Shown here in pieces: positions 22,397 through 33,240 of a DNA stretch of 64,000 nt. Where the stretch lies: assembly GCF_013100865.1 (NCBI RefSeq), contig NC_048302.1:92790204-92854203 (forward strand). Reading direction: 5' to 3'. A model generated the notes under the pieces. The model saw only the letters and a list, made by a program, of their open reading frames with translations. It had not been told where the DNA came from and did no database searches. Positions within the stretch are counted from its first letter, which is position 1, and every line of letters starts with the position of its first letter. The position numbers and the translations under genes are program-made. Source of the DNA: Trachemys scripta elegans (taxonomy: Eukaryota > Chordata > Testudines > Emydidae).

Positions 22397-23193
22397 TGTC
22401 GGGACAGCTGCCCCTTACTGGCTGGCAAAGGGTTAATAAGCTATAAAGCAGCCCTTGGAGTGTCTGTGCAGAACCCAGCCAATCAGAGGAAGGCCTAGAA
22501 GCAGCCAATTGGGGCCAGGCTGGACCCTATAAGAAGGGCTGCAGGACAAAGAGGAGCAGTCTCTCCCTCAAGCATGAGGGAGAAGGACTGGCTGTCTGTA
22601 GTGAGAAGTACCTGGGACAGAGCAGTGCTGGGCAGGGTCAGGGGAGCAAGCGAAGCTCCAGCCAGGCTGGCTCCCAGAGTGAGGCCTCGATACAGGGGCC
22701 GAGTAGGTGCGGGGGCTATGGGGAAGTGGCCCAGGGAAAACAGGTAGCAGTAGAGCGGGAAGGAGAGGCAGTGAGCGGCTGCCAGCTACGGAGTCCCTAG
22801 GTCAGGGCCCAGAGTAGCGGGCGGGCCTGCCTCCCCCTCCTTTTGCCCCACTGGCCACTGAAGGAAGTGGCCAGCCAAAGGACTGCAGTTTGCCCCTGAG
22901 CGAGGGGCTGGACTAGGGGCTGCAGTTCGTCACTGCAGTGAGAGGCTGGGCGAAGGACTGCTAGTTCCCCCAGAAGGGGGGGAGACAATGGAGTTGGGGC
23001 ACAGCCCAGAGGGCCATGCCCTGAAGAGATGCCACAGTCTGGAAGTGACGCAGGTCCCACAGACAGCGGAGATGGTGGAGAAGGAGCGACGGACAGTGAG
23101 ACAGCACAAGAGTAGGGTGCCCTGCTGATGGACAGATCTAATTCCTGGAGCAACCAGAAAGAGGCATCATGGTGATGAGCACAACCCATTACA
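22397..23193 (+). mobile_element. LTR-like segment (possible solo LTR)
   Basis: Starts TGTCGGGAC and ends CCATTACA, giving TG..CA borders. It has promoter-like elements in a sensible order: CCAAT at 22479-22483 and 22505-22509, then CTATAAGA at 22527-22534; an earlier CTATAAAG is at 22441. The part after the TATA box is GC-rich. No clean target duplication or internal retroelement genes were found, and no clear AATAAA. It interrupts an AT-rich MITE, so it is a later insertion. The LTR class is not determined. Confidence 0.45.
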
Positions 23194-23768
23194 GGAGCCC
23201 AATAATTTTGTCCTACTAGGGCTCCATGTGGAACATAGGTGATTTCTGGTACATTTACTGTGCATATAAATCAAGTTTTTGGTTTCTCTTTTCTCAGTAT
23301 GCTTAATAATTGTGCTTGCTTTCAAAGGGTTATGGGGTGACTAGTAAATCATTTGTAATTGTCCTCAGAAAGAAAGCAAAGTGCAGATGTTGGTTTTTAG
23401 GCAGACTGGCTTGCTGGGGATATTGTAATAAATTACAGAGGACTGCAACCTAAAACCCAGTGTGGAAACAGAGGGGATGTGGGTCCCTGCCCATAGAGAC
23501 GTGAAGGCTGGAGGCCTGAGACCTGAGCATTCCTGAGCAGACCATGGAGTTACCCCCAAACTGTGACTTAGTCTGACAAGGGAAATCAGCTTTTAGAGGA
23601 GAATGGGAGCAAGAGGTACCCAAATTACAACTCCCATGAGGAACTGCAGCAGCATTTCCAAACTGAATCATTTTATGGGTTTGGCCAAAATATTTTGGTT
23701 TTTGATTTTTCACTGAAGAGTCAAAACTTTCCATGTAAATAACCCCATTTTCTGACCAGCTCTAATAT
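23194..23768. mobile_element. AT-rich MITE, right part
   Basis: Continues the element begun at 21657. The end gaccagctctaat is the inverted counterpart of the left edge. No coding content. Confidence 0.45.
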
Positions 23769-24779
23769 TAACCCCAGTGTCCCTAAATTCAAGCCATTAG
23801 AACTAGACACATCTGAAACCATTAAAATGAAAATCGGCTTGAGGTCTAAATGTTACCAGAATGTTTTTATATTCACTGTATATGGGTGTTAGTAGAGTAG
23901 TTGGCTGCTTCAGGCAGCAGCTTCACACTTCAGGGATAAGAATATAATATATGAAGTAATAGTATCTTTTATACCTTCAAAAGAATAGAGTGTATAAAGT
24001 AACAGTGCTAAATTATGCAGATTATCATGTCATATATCAAGCTGGTAACTCTAAAAGGACTGGAAGTTGCCAAGAGATTTCTACATCTAGATTTTTTCCT
24101 TCAGGTAGACAGGCATCATAATACAACTTAGAGCCATGTTGCTTATCTCTGCTAAAATATTCACTTTCTAATTCCTGTACTGTTTCATTCATATTATACA
24201 TAATGTTTTTCTTTGGAGGGGTTGTTTCTCCCATACCCCTCTTTTCGTCTGCTGATTGACCGTGGCATCTGATGGACAAGTAGCTAGTGGCTTGAAACAC
24301 AAACACAGTTTAACTGGAAGCAAATAGAATGACAAATACCTCTAAAATTGTCAGACCTAGTCCCAAGTCACGGTTCAGATAGACTGCCAAATCTTTGTCC
24401 CAACATGTGGCCAGTCACCACAATATATTTCAGATGGAATGATCAGTGAAATGTAAACAGTATCATTTCAATAGTCAGAATTAAAATGTATTAACTCATT
24501 GTAAGCCACAGAAAATAAATTACAATTAACTGGATACTACTTATCTGACACATGCAGTAGCAACAATTAATACTAAATTCACTGCTGCTGATTCCATCTA
24601 TTTAGATGTATCTTCGAGTTAGACATGTATTCATGGTGAATGAAATATTTTAGGGCTCCAGGTCAAAATCAGACATATGGCAATCTCAGATGAAAGAATC
24701 AGTCACAAACTCATTACCATTCCAGATGGAATTTTGATGGTCAAGTCCATTCTTCTGCCAGTGTAGTAATATTCCCATA
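23769..24779. other. unassigned AT-rich sequence
   Basis: No gene or repeat recognised. A frame at 24037-24306 (minus) lacks any domain or splice context. Confidence 0.4.
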
Positions 24780-25330
24780 AATATGTTTTCTAGAGTTTTA
24801 TCCAGTCATGTTTTAAGTAGCTCAGACAATGGGGCTACTATCATTAGCTCTGTGAGACTCTGCTCAGTATAATAGATCTCAGTCTTGGCCAATGGTTTTG
24901 TTGTTAACCCTATATTTTTCCTTAGTTTAATTTCATCCCATTCTTTTCAGATATATCACCTTGAATATCCAAACAATTCTTCTTCCTCTTCAGTGCTTAT
25001 CCCCTTCAAATACTAATTAAGTAAATAAGACAATTAGCATGTCTTTCCCCACCAAACTTATTTATCATTGTAAGCTCTATTTATTCATTTTTGCCTCATT
25101 CATCAGTCTCTACAGCACCTTACAATTTCTAGTTGCTCATCTCTGAACACCATCTAAAATGTTAGTATCTTCCTGGTACAGAGATGCCCGGATCTGAAAG
25201 CAGTATTTCATATTATGTGTGGTCACACCAGATATGACTCTCTAATTCTGGTACATCAGTAGTGACTATATTTGCAGTCCAAAATCACATAGGCTTTTTT
25301 GGTTTCTGTATCATTCTCTATCTATATATG
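24780..25330 (-). mobile_element. old CR1 LINE fragment
   Basis: Heavily decayed. The order ttgctcatctctgaacacca, ctgaaagcagtatttcat, tgtggtcacaccagatatg and tgcagtccaaaatcacatag follows the reversed CR1 3' ORF2 stretch (compare ..gtattccaggtgtggcctcaccag..), like the fragment at 1-217. Only the pattern is left. Confidence 0.6.
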
Positions 25331-25389
25331 TCAGTACTTATATAGTCCTCAACATCATAGTATGTGAGGCTCATATTCTTAAAGGGATT

Positions 25390-26200
25390 TAGGCTCCTAA
25401 ACAGGCAGATAGGCGGATAAGTCTATCATGTGGACATCAATGATGTTTTCAAAGCTGCAGCTCAGGCATCACCAACCCCCCCCCCACCCCATGTGCTTAA
25501 GTACCCTAGGTGCCTAAGTTTCCACTGGTCGGCACTTTCAATGAAGCCTAAGCACTGCCGCCCCACAGCTATCTAGTGCTCAGAGCCATAACTCAAGCTG
25601 AAGCCCTAAAGGCCCCAAAGTGGGATTCTCAAACTAGGCAGGGGAACACCTATCTCGCTAGCAGGGCCAGACGTCTAAGACCTATTACCTGTCAGATCCC
25701 ACAGGAGGGCTGGATGGAGGCCACTGATAGGGATGAGATAGTGCCTGCACCAGAGACAGCCAGGAGCACAGGGGGATGTAGGGTGAGGGTAAGAGAGGTA
25801 TTGAGCATGAACAAGAGAAAGAAAGAGACACAGTTTTGGCTGCTAGGGCACAGGCTACCCAAGCAGTTGACAGGGCTTAGCTCCCTAATTCCGGGAGAGA
25901 GTTCACAGCTAAGGATGCTGAGCAGAAGGAGGTGCCTATCTCTGGCCCATCAGTCAGACACACCAGCTCAGCGGCTTAGGTGCCTAAGCCCCTCACTTCT
26001 CCCTTTCCCTCTCAGCATTTCCCTCCTAGCTACTGCCCACTCAGATTGCAGCCTTCTGAGGATCCCTTTCTCAGTCACATAACTCTCCCCATGCATTATA
26101 GAGGGAGCCTGGGTACCTAGCTCAGGGCTGAAAAATCCACTAGGCAGCTGGGTGCCTTGAGATTGATTAGATGTTGTAACACTGAGCTGAGGAACACATA
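25390..26200. repeat. MITE-like repeat rich in tgcctaa words
   Basis: Contains many copies of taggctcctaa, taggtgcctaagt and gcggcttaggtgcctaag, the vocabulary of a large reptile palindromic repeat also seen at 57960-59040. A C-run lies at 25480-25490. The 168-codon open frame (25576-26082) is inside it and shows no protein domain; I treat it as chance. Confidence 0.45.
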
Positions 26201-26445
26201 AGTAACTTTACAATCTAGGCTGAGTGCCACCCAGGTATTTATGGGTTTATACTCACAGCACCCTTTTGAGGCAAGCCATATTTAATGATTTGCCTAACAA
26301 ACAAAATTTCCACAACAAAACTGGGGTGGGAGTGGATGGAGAGAAATATAATCTCCCTACCTACTCCCTCCATTTTTGGTCAGCATTTATTGTAATTTCA
26401 AAATGTCAACATATATTTCCCTGTTCTCTGACCAGCTTGAGTATA

Positions 26446-26570
26446 AAACCAATTTTACAGATGGGGAGCTGACGTGCAAAGAAATTAAGTGACTTGCCTA
26501 AATTTACACATGACATTTATGGTACATCCTAGTCTAGGGCAATTATCCTCTAGTGCAAGCTCTGTCTAAT
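26446..26570 (-). mobile_element. MIR-like remnant, reversed
   Basis: aattttacagatggggagct, then aaattaagtgacttgcctaa and atttacacatgac follow the reversed MIR layout. Very short and worn. Confidence 0.5.
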
Positions 26571-27582
26571 CTGAGGTCAGGTATCGGCTAGATCTCCATC
26601 AGCCTTATGGCTTCCTAATAGTTCCCTACCACTCAAGGGTCTGTGTTTCAGTTATTTCTCCTTAGAAGTAGTTAGCCTGGATTTTTGTGGACTGAACAAT
26701 ATTTCTATTGATCATCTCTTTGTATTCTACCTCCGGTTCAGCTTGTGTTTGTGACAGCTCCTGTTTTAATTAAATTAAAGAAAAACATACTAACCGAGCT
26801 ATTTCTTTCTCAATGGACAAGCAAATAGAGGACTCAACTTGGCTAGCCTGATTTACGTATTCCCTATAGTGTCTTCAGCAAGAAAGCAATTAACTGTCCG
26901 ACTGTTAAGCTGAATTTACATAATCATAATTTTACAATAATTCACCCCTCTCTGTTTTGTCATGTCTTGGCTTAACTCTGGGGTTTTGAACAAGTATCAG
27001 GAGTTCATGTTGTCCAACCTGCCCTTCCTATATTGGTAAATGGAAAGAGGTGTCTAGGAATGGAAAAGTGTTTCCTGGCATTGAAAATGTTGGGAACCAC
27101 ATGTTCAGAGTGCAAACTGTTGTGGAGGAGAACTATCTTCTTTGTCTGTGCAGTGACTAGCAAAATAAATTTCTAGATGCTACCATACTACTCATAAATC
27201 ATATTATGTTTACCTACACTTTTTACAGGAATGGTACTAAACACTGGAAATCAGGTAGGTCCAGGATGCTAATGCTATCTGAGATAAATTCACTGTGTGA
27301 CTTCCTTATGCCTCAGGCAATCCAAACTAGATGATAAGGTAAAAAAGCAAGACCTCATTGTGAAATCCAGCTGCTGCATTGCAGCAGAGCTTTCCTAGTT
27401 AAGTAAATAGAAGAGAAAAACAACCCATACATTGCATGGGTTTAGCACTTGCACAGAATAGTTGCAGTATATTTATCATTGTTACATAACCCTAAATTGT
27501 CTTATTACTCATCAACATGAACATTTTAAAATGAAAACTAATACACATACGATAGATACTCTATTAGTGTAACTAACTGCTG
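26571..27582. other. unassigned sequence
   Basis: AT-rich; nothing recognised on either strand. Confidence 0.4.
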
Positions 27583-27667
27583 GGTTTCAGAGTAGCAGCC
27601 GTGTTAGTCTGTATCCGCAAAAAGAACAGGAGTACTTGTGGCACCTTAGAGACTAACAAATTTATTA

Positions 27668-27705
27668 GAGCATAAGCTTTCGTGGGCTACAGCCCACTTC
27701 TTCGG
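27668..27705 (-). other. hammerhead-like hairpin in PLE
   Basis: On the minus strand: CCGAAGA, extra A, GTGGG / CCCAC stem with 6-base loop, GAAA, then GC-TTAT-GC-T-C. The position that should be U in CUGANGA is C here, which would disable a hammerhead. The rest of the core is kept. Confidence 0.4.
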
Positions 27706-27969
27706 ATGCATATAGTGTGGAACCTATATTGAGGAGATATATATACACACATACAGAGAGCATGAACAGGTGGGAGTTCTCTTACCAACTCTGAGAGGCC
27801 AATTAAGTAAGAGAAAAAAACCTTTGAAGTGATAATCAAGATAGCCCAGTACAGACAGTTGATAAGAAGTGTGAGAATACTTGCATGGGGAGATAGATTC
27901 AATGTTTGTAATGGCTCAGCCATTCCCAGTCCTTATTCAATCCTGAGTTGATTGTATTTAGTTTGCATA

Positions 27970-28197
27970 TCAATTCCAGCTCAGCAGTCTCTCGTTGGAG
28001 TCTGTGTTTTTAATGTTTTTCTGTTGTAAGATGGCCACCCGCAGGTCTGTCATTGAATGGCCAGACAGGTTAAAGTGTTCTCCCACTGGTTTTTGAGTAT
28101 TATGATTCCTAAGGTAAGATTTGTGTCCATTAATTCTTTTGCGTAGAGACTGTCTGATTTGGCCAATGTACATGGCAGAGGGGCATTGCTGGCACAC
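27970..28197 (-). pseudogene. PLE GIY-YIG endonuclease fragment
   Basis: Peptide with CQQCPSAMYIGQ and RKRINGHKSYLRN, then GEHFNLSGHSMTDLRVAIL. These are the YIG part and following helix of the GIY-YIG nuclease that PLEs carry after the RT. The typical T after YIGQ is I here. The frame stops early at ERLLSWN, losing the end. Confidence 0.82.
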
Positions 28198-28203
28198 AGT
28201 GGG

Positions 28204-28769
28204 ATTTTTGCTGTTTAATGGTGTATTCCTTTAAAAAATTGCTCAAGATTATGCTGCTGGTTATATAACTAATACATGAAGCCTTGGACAAATCCTAGCC
28301 TGAAGCACCAGGTAGAAAGGATGGCAACTGTCAGCACAAAGTCTGCTAGTCAAATCATGAAGAGTGTGTGGACTACTGAACAATTCACAAGTTTGAGAAT
28401 ATCATAGATGCTGGTCAACCAGAAAAATGTGAACATACAGCTGTTGTCCAGCTCTATTAAACATCACTTCAAATTGCCAATTATTTTAATCTTCACAAGG
28501 TAAACTCACTCTGCAGCTGTCATTTTAAATAAATGCTACAGTGTTCTATAAGGATCCAAAGCATCACAGGGCCATACTCCAGGTGCTTTGCTCTGCTCTA
28601 GACATGCAAAGAACTTGGAAAGCCAGTTTCATTGGCCACCAGAGATCCCTTTGAAATTCACCATACACACACCTGTCTCTGAATGCAGAGGCAGCCCCAG
28701 GGAAAAAGAGGCATGATCCCCCAGCACTGGAACAACCCCATGGCACTGCTCTAATGTACACGATATCAG
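28204..28769. other. spacer between two PLE copies, unassigned
   Basis: About 570 bases with no recognised repeat or gene, lying between the 5'-truncated ends of the minus and plus PLE copies. Confidence 0.4.
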
Positions 28770-29954
28770 ACCAGTCCAGCCAGCCCCAAAATTGGTGTAC
28801 ATTGTTTCCCCTACACTACATTGATGACATCTTCATCATCTGGACCCATGGGAAGGAGACCCTGGAAGAATTCCACCATGATTTCAACAGCTTCCACCCC
28901 ACCATCAACCTCAGCCTGGACCAATCTACACGGGAGGTCCACTTCCTAGACACCACAGTACAAATAAGCGATAGCCACGTTAACAGCACCCTATACCAAA
29001 AACCCACCGACCACTACGCCTACCTTCATGCCTCCAGCTTCCACCCAGGACACACCACACGATCCATCGTCTACAGCCAAGCACTGAGGTACAACCGCAT
29101 CTGCTCCAACCCCTCAGACAGAGACCAACACCTACAAGATCTTCACCAAGCATTCTCAAAACTACGATACCTACACAAGGAAATAAAGAAACAAATCAAC
29201 GGAGCCAGACGTGTACCCAGAAGCCTCCTGCTACAAGACAGGCCCAAAAAAGAAACCAACAGAACTCCACTGGCCATCACCTACAGTCCTCAGCTTAAAC
29301 CTCTCCAACGCATCATCAGTGATCTACAACCCATCCTGGACAATGATCCCTCACTTTCACAGACCTTGGGAGGCAGGCCAGTCCTCGCCCACAGACAACC
29401 CGCCAACCTTAAGCATATTCTCACCAGCAACCACGCACCACACCATAACAACTCTAACTCAGGAACCAACCCATGCAACAAACCTCGATGCCAACTCTGC
29501 CCACATACCTACACCAGCAACACCATCACAGGACCTAACCAGATCAGCTACAACATCACCGGCTCATTCACCTGCACGTCCACCAATGTTATATATGCCC
29601 TCATATGCCAGCAATGCCCCTCTGCTATGTACATTGGCCAAACTGGACAGTCACTACACAAGAGGATAAATGGACACAAGTCATATCAGGAATGGCAATA
29701 TACAAAAACCTATAGGAGAACACTTCAACCTCCCTGGCCACACAATAGCGGATGTAAAGGTAGCCATCTTACAGCAAAAAAACTTCAGGATCAGATTCCA
29801 AAGAGAAACTGCTGAGCTCCAGTTCATTTGCAAATTTGACACCATCAGATCAGGATTAAACAAAGACTGTGAATGGCTATCCAACTACAGAAGCAGTTTC
29901 TCCTCCCTTGGTGTTCACACCTCAACTGCTAGCAGAGCACCTCACCCTCCCTGA
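28754..29954 (+). pseudogene. PLE reverse transcriptase C-terminus plus GIY-YIG endonuclease
   Basis: PLEs copy RNA with an RT and cut DNA with a GIY-YIG nuclease. The frame 28754-29815 has the catalytic YIDD at residues 22-25 (HYIDDIFIIW), then REVHFLDTTVQ and later a cysteine/histidine linker (CQLCPHTY) before NVIYALICQQCPSAMYIGQT at about residues 279-298. A frameshift near 29680 moves the end into the frame 29670-29954, which continues GEHFNLPGHTIADVKVAIL and LQFICKFDTI. The first part of the RT is missing through 5' truncation, so it cannot work. Apart from the frameshift it is well kept, suggesting a fairly recent insertion. Confidence 0.9.
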
Positions 29955-30105
29955 TTGAACTAACCTTGTTATCTCCATACTGATTTATACCTGCCTCTGG
30001 AAATTTCCATTACTTGCGTCCGATGAAGTGGGCATTCACCCACGAAAGCTTAAGCTCCCAATACTTCTGTTAGTCTTAAAGGTGCCTCTATTGTTTCCCC
30101 TTGTC
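28770..30105 (+). mobile_element. Penelope-like element, RT end, endonuclease and tail
   Basis: A 5'-truncated PLE that begins just before the catalytic motif of the RT and runs through the endonuclease, the 3' hairpin and part of the tail (..ctgttagtcttaaaggtgcc..). Near 30085-30100 the usual tail is diverged. A single frameshift separates the two coding parts. No obvious target duplication was found. Confidence 0.9.
30020..30057 (+). other. hammerhead-like hairpin in PLE
   Basis: CCGATGA, extra A, GTGGG / CCCAC with loop cattca, GAAA (30044-30047), GC-TTAA-GC-T-C. The second base of the box is C, not U; other core bases agree with a hammerhead. Confidence 0.4.
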
Positions 30106-31074
30106 AGTTATGTTCCTAACTGAGAGAATTTGGCCTACATCTTATGATAGTGTTACAGACACTTTTAGATCACTATTGCAGAATACCAGAGAGTACTTTA
30201 TTTATGAGGATGTCGCATGTTAAATATTTGGCTTGAAATAGTAGTGCGGATTCCCTCATCCTGAGAACAGAGAAAGAGTTTAGGTGGCTAGCATTTTTGA
30301 AATGAAATAGGCATTAATGTGTCGGGAAGCCATTGAAGAGCTTTTCCAACATGCCACAGAGAGTAGAGTGCCACCTACTGTATCAGCAACATCATTTACT
30401 GCAGTATCTTTGGGCTTCCCAATCAACTTCTAACCCAGTGCAACCTCAATTAGATTGTGAGATCTGATGAGATCACAGTTTTGGCTGCAGGAAAATATAT
30501 TTCTTACAGAGATATACTTGTGCAGGTGAAGGGCAAGAGTGATAAGGAATGGAGAAGATTGAGGTAGTAGAGATCAATTAACTAATTAATCTTTAAGTCA
30601 ACCTGCTCTGTCACTCTGTAAAGAGTGAGTATAGCTGGGCTAGTTTGATGAAAAAAATATCAATGCTGCTTCTTATTTGTACACTCAGTAAAGCTCTGAT
30701 GTTTAGAACTGAACAACATCAAGCCAAACATGACAGGGATGAAAAGAACTACAAAAAAATCCCACTTTTTAATGGGCTTCTCCTTATCTATCCTGTTATG
30801 AACTCCTTTCTAAGTTGACAACTTGGTAAGAGTAGCTGTGTGATTTTACTCTGCTCCCTAAAATGAGGTTGCATACAGAAAAGTGATTATGTAAATGATT
30901 GCCAGTATACTTGATCTGCTCCTTATGACATCACCAGTAGTGCTCACTTTAATAAACAAAAAATATTTTACTATCACTGACACTGTACAGCCCATTCATC
31001 AGTGCAGGAATGAGCCAGATTATCATGCATCATCAACTGGACTGTCAGGCAAACTTTGCAGAATCTAGAAACAG
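30106..31074. other. unassigned sequence
   Basis: No gene or repeat recognised. AT-rich and ordinary in complexity. Confidence 0.4.
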
Positions 31075-31082
31075 ATTATCAG
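31075..31082. repeat. probable hAT target-site duplication (left)
   Basis: attatcag, 7 of 8 matching attatcaa at 31821-31828. Confidence 0.6.
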
Positions 31083-31820
31083 TAAGGTTAAGATTTTGTT
31101 AGTTATTTTTAGTAAAAATTCATGGGAGGTGTGAACTGTCTGAGACTTTTAGTAAAAATAATGGGGGAAGAGTGCTGGGGGAGGGGAAGGAATGACAGCT
31201 GGAACCCAGTTGGGGGGTGAACTGACAGCCCCAGCCCCACTGCCATAGGAAGGGGCACACAGCCCTGGCTTCTGCCCTGCCACAGGTGGGGGCACACAGC
31301 AGCAACACTGGCCCAGCTGAAGCCTCGGGGGGGGGGGGGGGGGGAGAAGACACACAGCCCCGGCTCCAGCACCAGCCGAAGCCAGGCTCCCTGACTGAAG
31401 TGGTGGGGGATGAGGAAGGGGCGCACAGCCCAGACTCCGGCCAAAGCTAAGTGTGGGGTGTGTGCACAGTCCTAGCTCTGGCCCTGTTTGAAGCCACAGG
31501 TTGTGGGCAGACAGTCCTGGCTCTGGCCCTGGCAGCAGCTGTGTGGTGGGGGAGCGCACAGCCCTGGTGCTTGCCGCAGCTGCGAGGAGTGGGGGGGAGA
31601 CATATAGCCACTGCTGGAGCAATGGGTCCAGGGCGCACAGCCCTGATTCCTGCTCTGGCTGCAGCAGTGGCAGGGGGACCACAGCTCCTGCCACAGCTGT
31701 GAGGGGGGTGTACCGCTCTGGCTCTACCCCCACCCCAACAGGTGAAGTGAAGTCATGGAGGTCTGGTAAAGTAATGGAATCCATGATTTCCTTGATCTCC
31801 ATGACTAAATCGTATCCTTA
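31083..31820. mobile_element. hAT-like MITE with GC-rich minisatellite interior
   Basis: Ends taaggttaagattttgttag and, reversed, taaggatacgatttagtcat form imperfect inverted repeats, flanked by an 8-base near-duplication. The inside is a G/C-rich tandem array (ggcgcacagccctggctctg type units) with a run of about 20 Gs near 31328-31346. The array opens 80-217 codon frames on both strands that are composition artefacts. No transposase. Confidence 0.65.
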
Positions 31821-32345
31821 ATTATCAATATTATTTTTGTTGCTGCTGTTGTCAAAGATAGAGGGAATATGGCCTGATTCTCAGATCACAGGGGAAATTT
31901 GCAGGGCTGGCAGTTAGGAAAGTCTTTTCTTTCTTTTGGTTTGTAAACTAGGCAGACTTTACAGGAAAGTGACTGAGCATGAATATGGACATCCGGCCCC
32001 CCCACAATATCCTTTTAACAATCCCATTGCTGACTATAACTGCCTGTGTACCTTGGCAGGTCCAGAAGATGTATTTAATGTTTGTAGGCTAGAAAAGCTT
32101 CTTCAAAATACCTTCCTGGTGGCTTGAAAGCTGCCTTGTACATAATTATTATTCACATCTGTACCACACAATGCTGTGTGGTATCCATGCCGTGTGGTGG
32201 CTTATACCTCCAATACTGGTTACTTTCTGTAAGGGAGCATGTGACCTAAAGAGCCCCTCAGTTCCTACTGGCAGGGGGCCTGCTACACTCTAACTCATAT
32301 CAGGCCTGACACACTCACTACCCCCAACAAGCTATCATAATATGT
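31821..32345. other. unassigned sequence
   Basis: No gene recognised. The right half may belong to the older repeat that surrounds the hAT at 32354, but I cannot show it. Confidence 0.3.
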
Positions 32346-32353
32346 ATCTAAAA
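32346..32353. repeat. hAT target-site duplication (left)
   Basis: atctaaaa, identical to 32969-32976. Confidence 0.9.
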
Positions 32354-32968
32354 TAGGGTTACCATACGTCCGGATTTTCCCGGACATGTCCGGCTTTTTG
32401 GGCTCCAAATCCCCGTCCGGGGGGAAATCCCCAAAAGCCGGACATGTCTGGGAAAATCGGGACATGCGGGGCCGGCGGTGCTGGGCCGGGGCTGGGCCGG
32501 GGGTCGGGTCGGCGGTGCCGAGCCGGGGGCTGGGCCGGCGGTGCGGTGCCGAGCCGGGGGCCGGGCTGGTGGTGCCGAGCCGGGGGCCGGTGGCCGGGCC
32601 GGCGGTGCGGTGCCGAGCCAGGGGCCAGGCCGGTGGTGCGGTGCCGAGCCAGGGGCCGGGGCCAGGGGCCGGGCCGGGGGTGCTGAGCCGGGGGCCGGGC
32701 CGGGGACCGGCAGTGCTGGGCGGGCCGGGGGTGCTCGGCCAGGGGCACGAGCCAACCCAGGCTGGAGACGCCGGGGGGGCCAGACTGGGCCGCGCCTCCT
32801 CCCCCCACACCCCCTTACCTGCTTCAGGCTTCCCGCGAATCAAATGTTCGCGGGAAGCAGGGGAGGGGGCGGAGTTGGGGCGGGGACTTTGGGGAAGGGG
32901 CGGAGTTGGGGCGGGGGCGGGGCCCCGTGGAGTGTCCTCCTTTTGGACACTCAAAATATGGTAACCCT
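32354..32968. mobile_element. hAT MITE with very GC-rich interior
   Basis: A 615-base element with inverted ends (tagggttaccata / tatggtaaccct) and a perfect 8-base duplication. The left half begins gtccggattttcccggacat, itself palindromic. The interior is a CpG-dense minisatellite of ggccgggggtgctgagccg-like units and then a G-rich tract. It opens frames of 135-219 codons in most frames at once, all artefacts. CpG-island finders would probably flag it. Confidence 0.9.
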
Positions 32969-33054
32969 ATCTAAAAGGCATGTTGTAAGGAATCCTATGT
33001 GACACATGGGTCCCACAGATCATTGTCTGATTTATGTACAGATTATGTATAAAG

Positions 33055-33065
33055 AGTTTTATATG
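33055..33065. repeat. target-site duplication of PLE (left)
   Basis: agttttatatg, an exact 11-base match to 33241-33251. Confidence 0.88.
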
Positions 33066-33240
33066 TCAAGTATCAGAGGGGTAGCCGTGTTAGTCTGAAT
33101 CTGTAAAAAGCAACAGAGGGTCTTGTGGCACCTTTGAGACTAACAGAAGTATTGGGAGCATAAGCTTTCGTGGGTAAGAACCTCACTTCTTCAGATGCAA
33201 GATGACTTGCATCTGAAGAAGTGAGGTTCTTACCCACGAA
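33066..33240. mobile_element. Penelope-like element tail, folded insertion
   Basis: A minus arm starts with the reversed tail (tatcagaggggtagccgtgt) and runs through the hairpin; a short plus arm (about 33199-33240) repeats the hairpin and stops inside it, right at ..cccacgaa. The 11-base duplication on both sides shows this whole folded unit entered in one event. No coding sequence. Confidence 0.88.
33156..33194 (-). other. hammerhead-like hairpin, best core match
   Basis: Minus strand: CTGAAGA, extra A, GTGAGG..CCCAC stem with one mismatch, GAAA, GC-TTAT-GC, T, C. Every conserved hammerhead core base (CUGANGA, GAAA, U16.1, C17) is present. The inserted A after the box and an unproven stem I are the weak points. 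The plus arm has a second copy of the box at 33213-33219 that is cut off after GAAA. Confidence 0.45.

Larger units (their letters stand above)
27583..28203 (-). mobile_element. Penelope-like element, C-terminal part and tail
   Basis: Reversed PLE: the left edge is the family tail (ttcagagtagcagccgtgtt), then the hairpin region, then coding sequence for the end of the GIY-YIG endonuclease (27970-28197). It is 5'-truncated at about 28203 and faces the plus-strand PLE at 28770, head to head. Confidence 0.88.

Noticed and set aside
25576..26082. 168-codon plus frame
   Set aside because: It lies in a MITE-like repeat with tgcctaa words, is basic and serine-rich without a domain, and has no exon signals.
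31149..31802. 217-codon proline/leucine-rich minus frame
   Set aside because: It is created by the minisatellite in a hAT-like MITE framed by a target duplication.
32295..33002. Several frames of 135-219 codons
   Set aside because: All lie in the CpG-rich array of the hAT MITE at 32354-32968.
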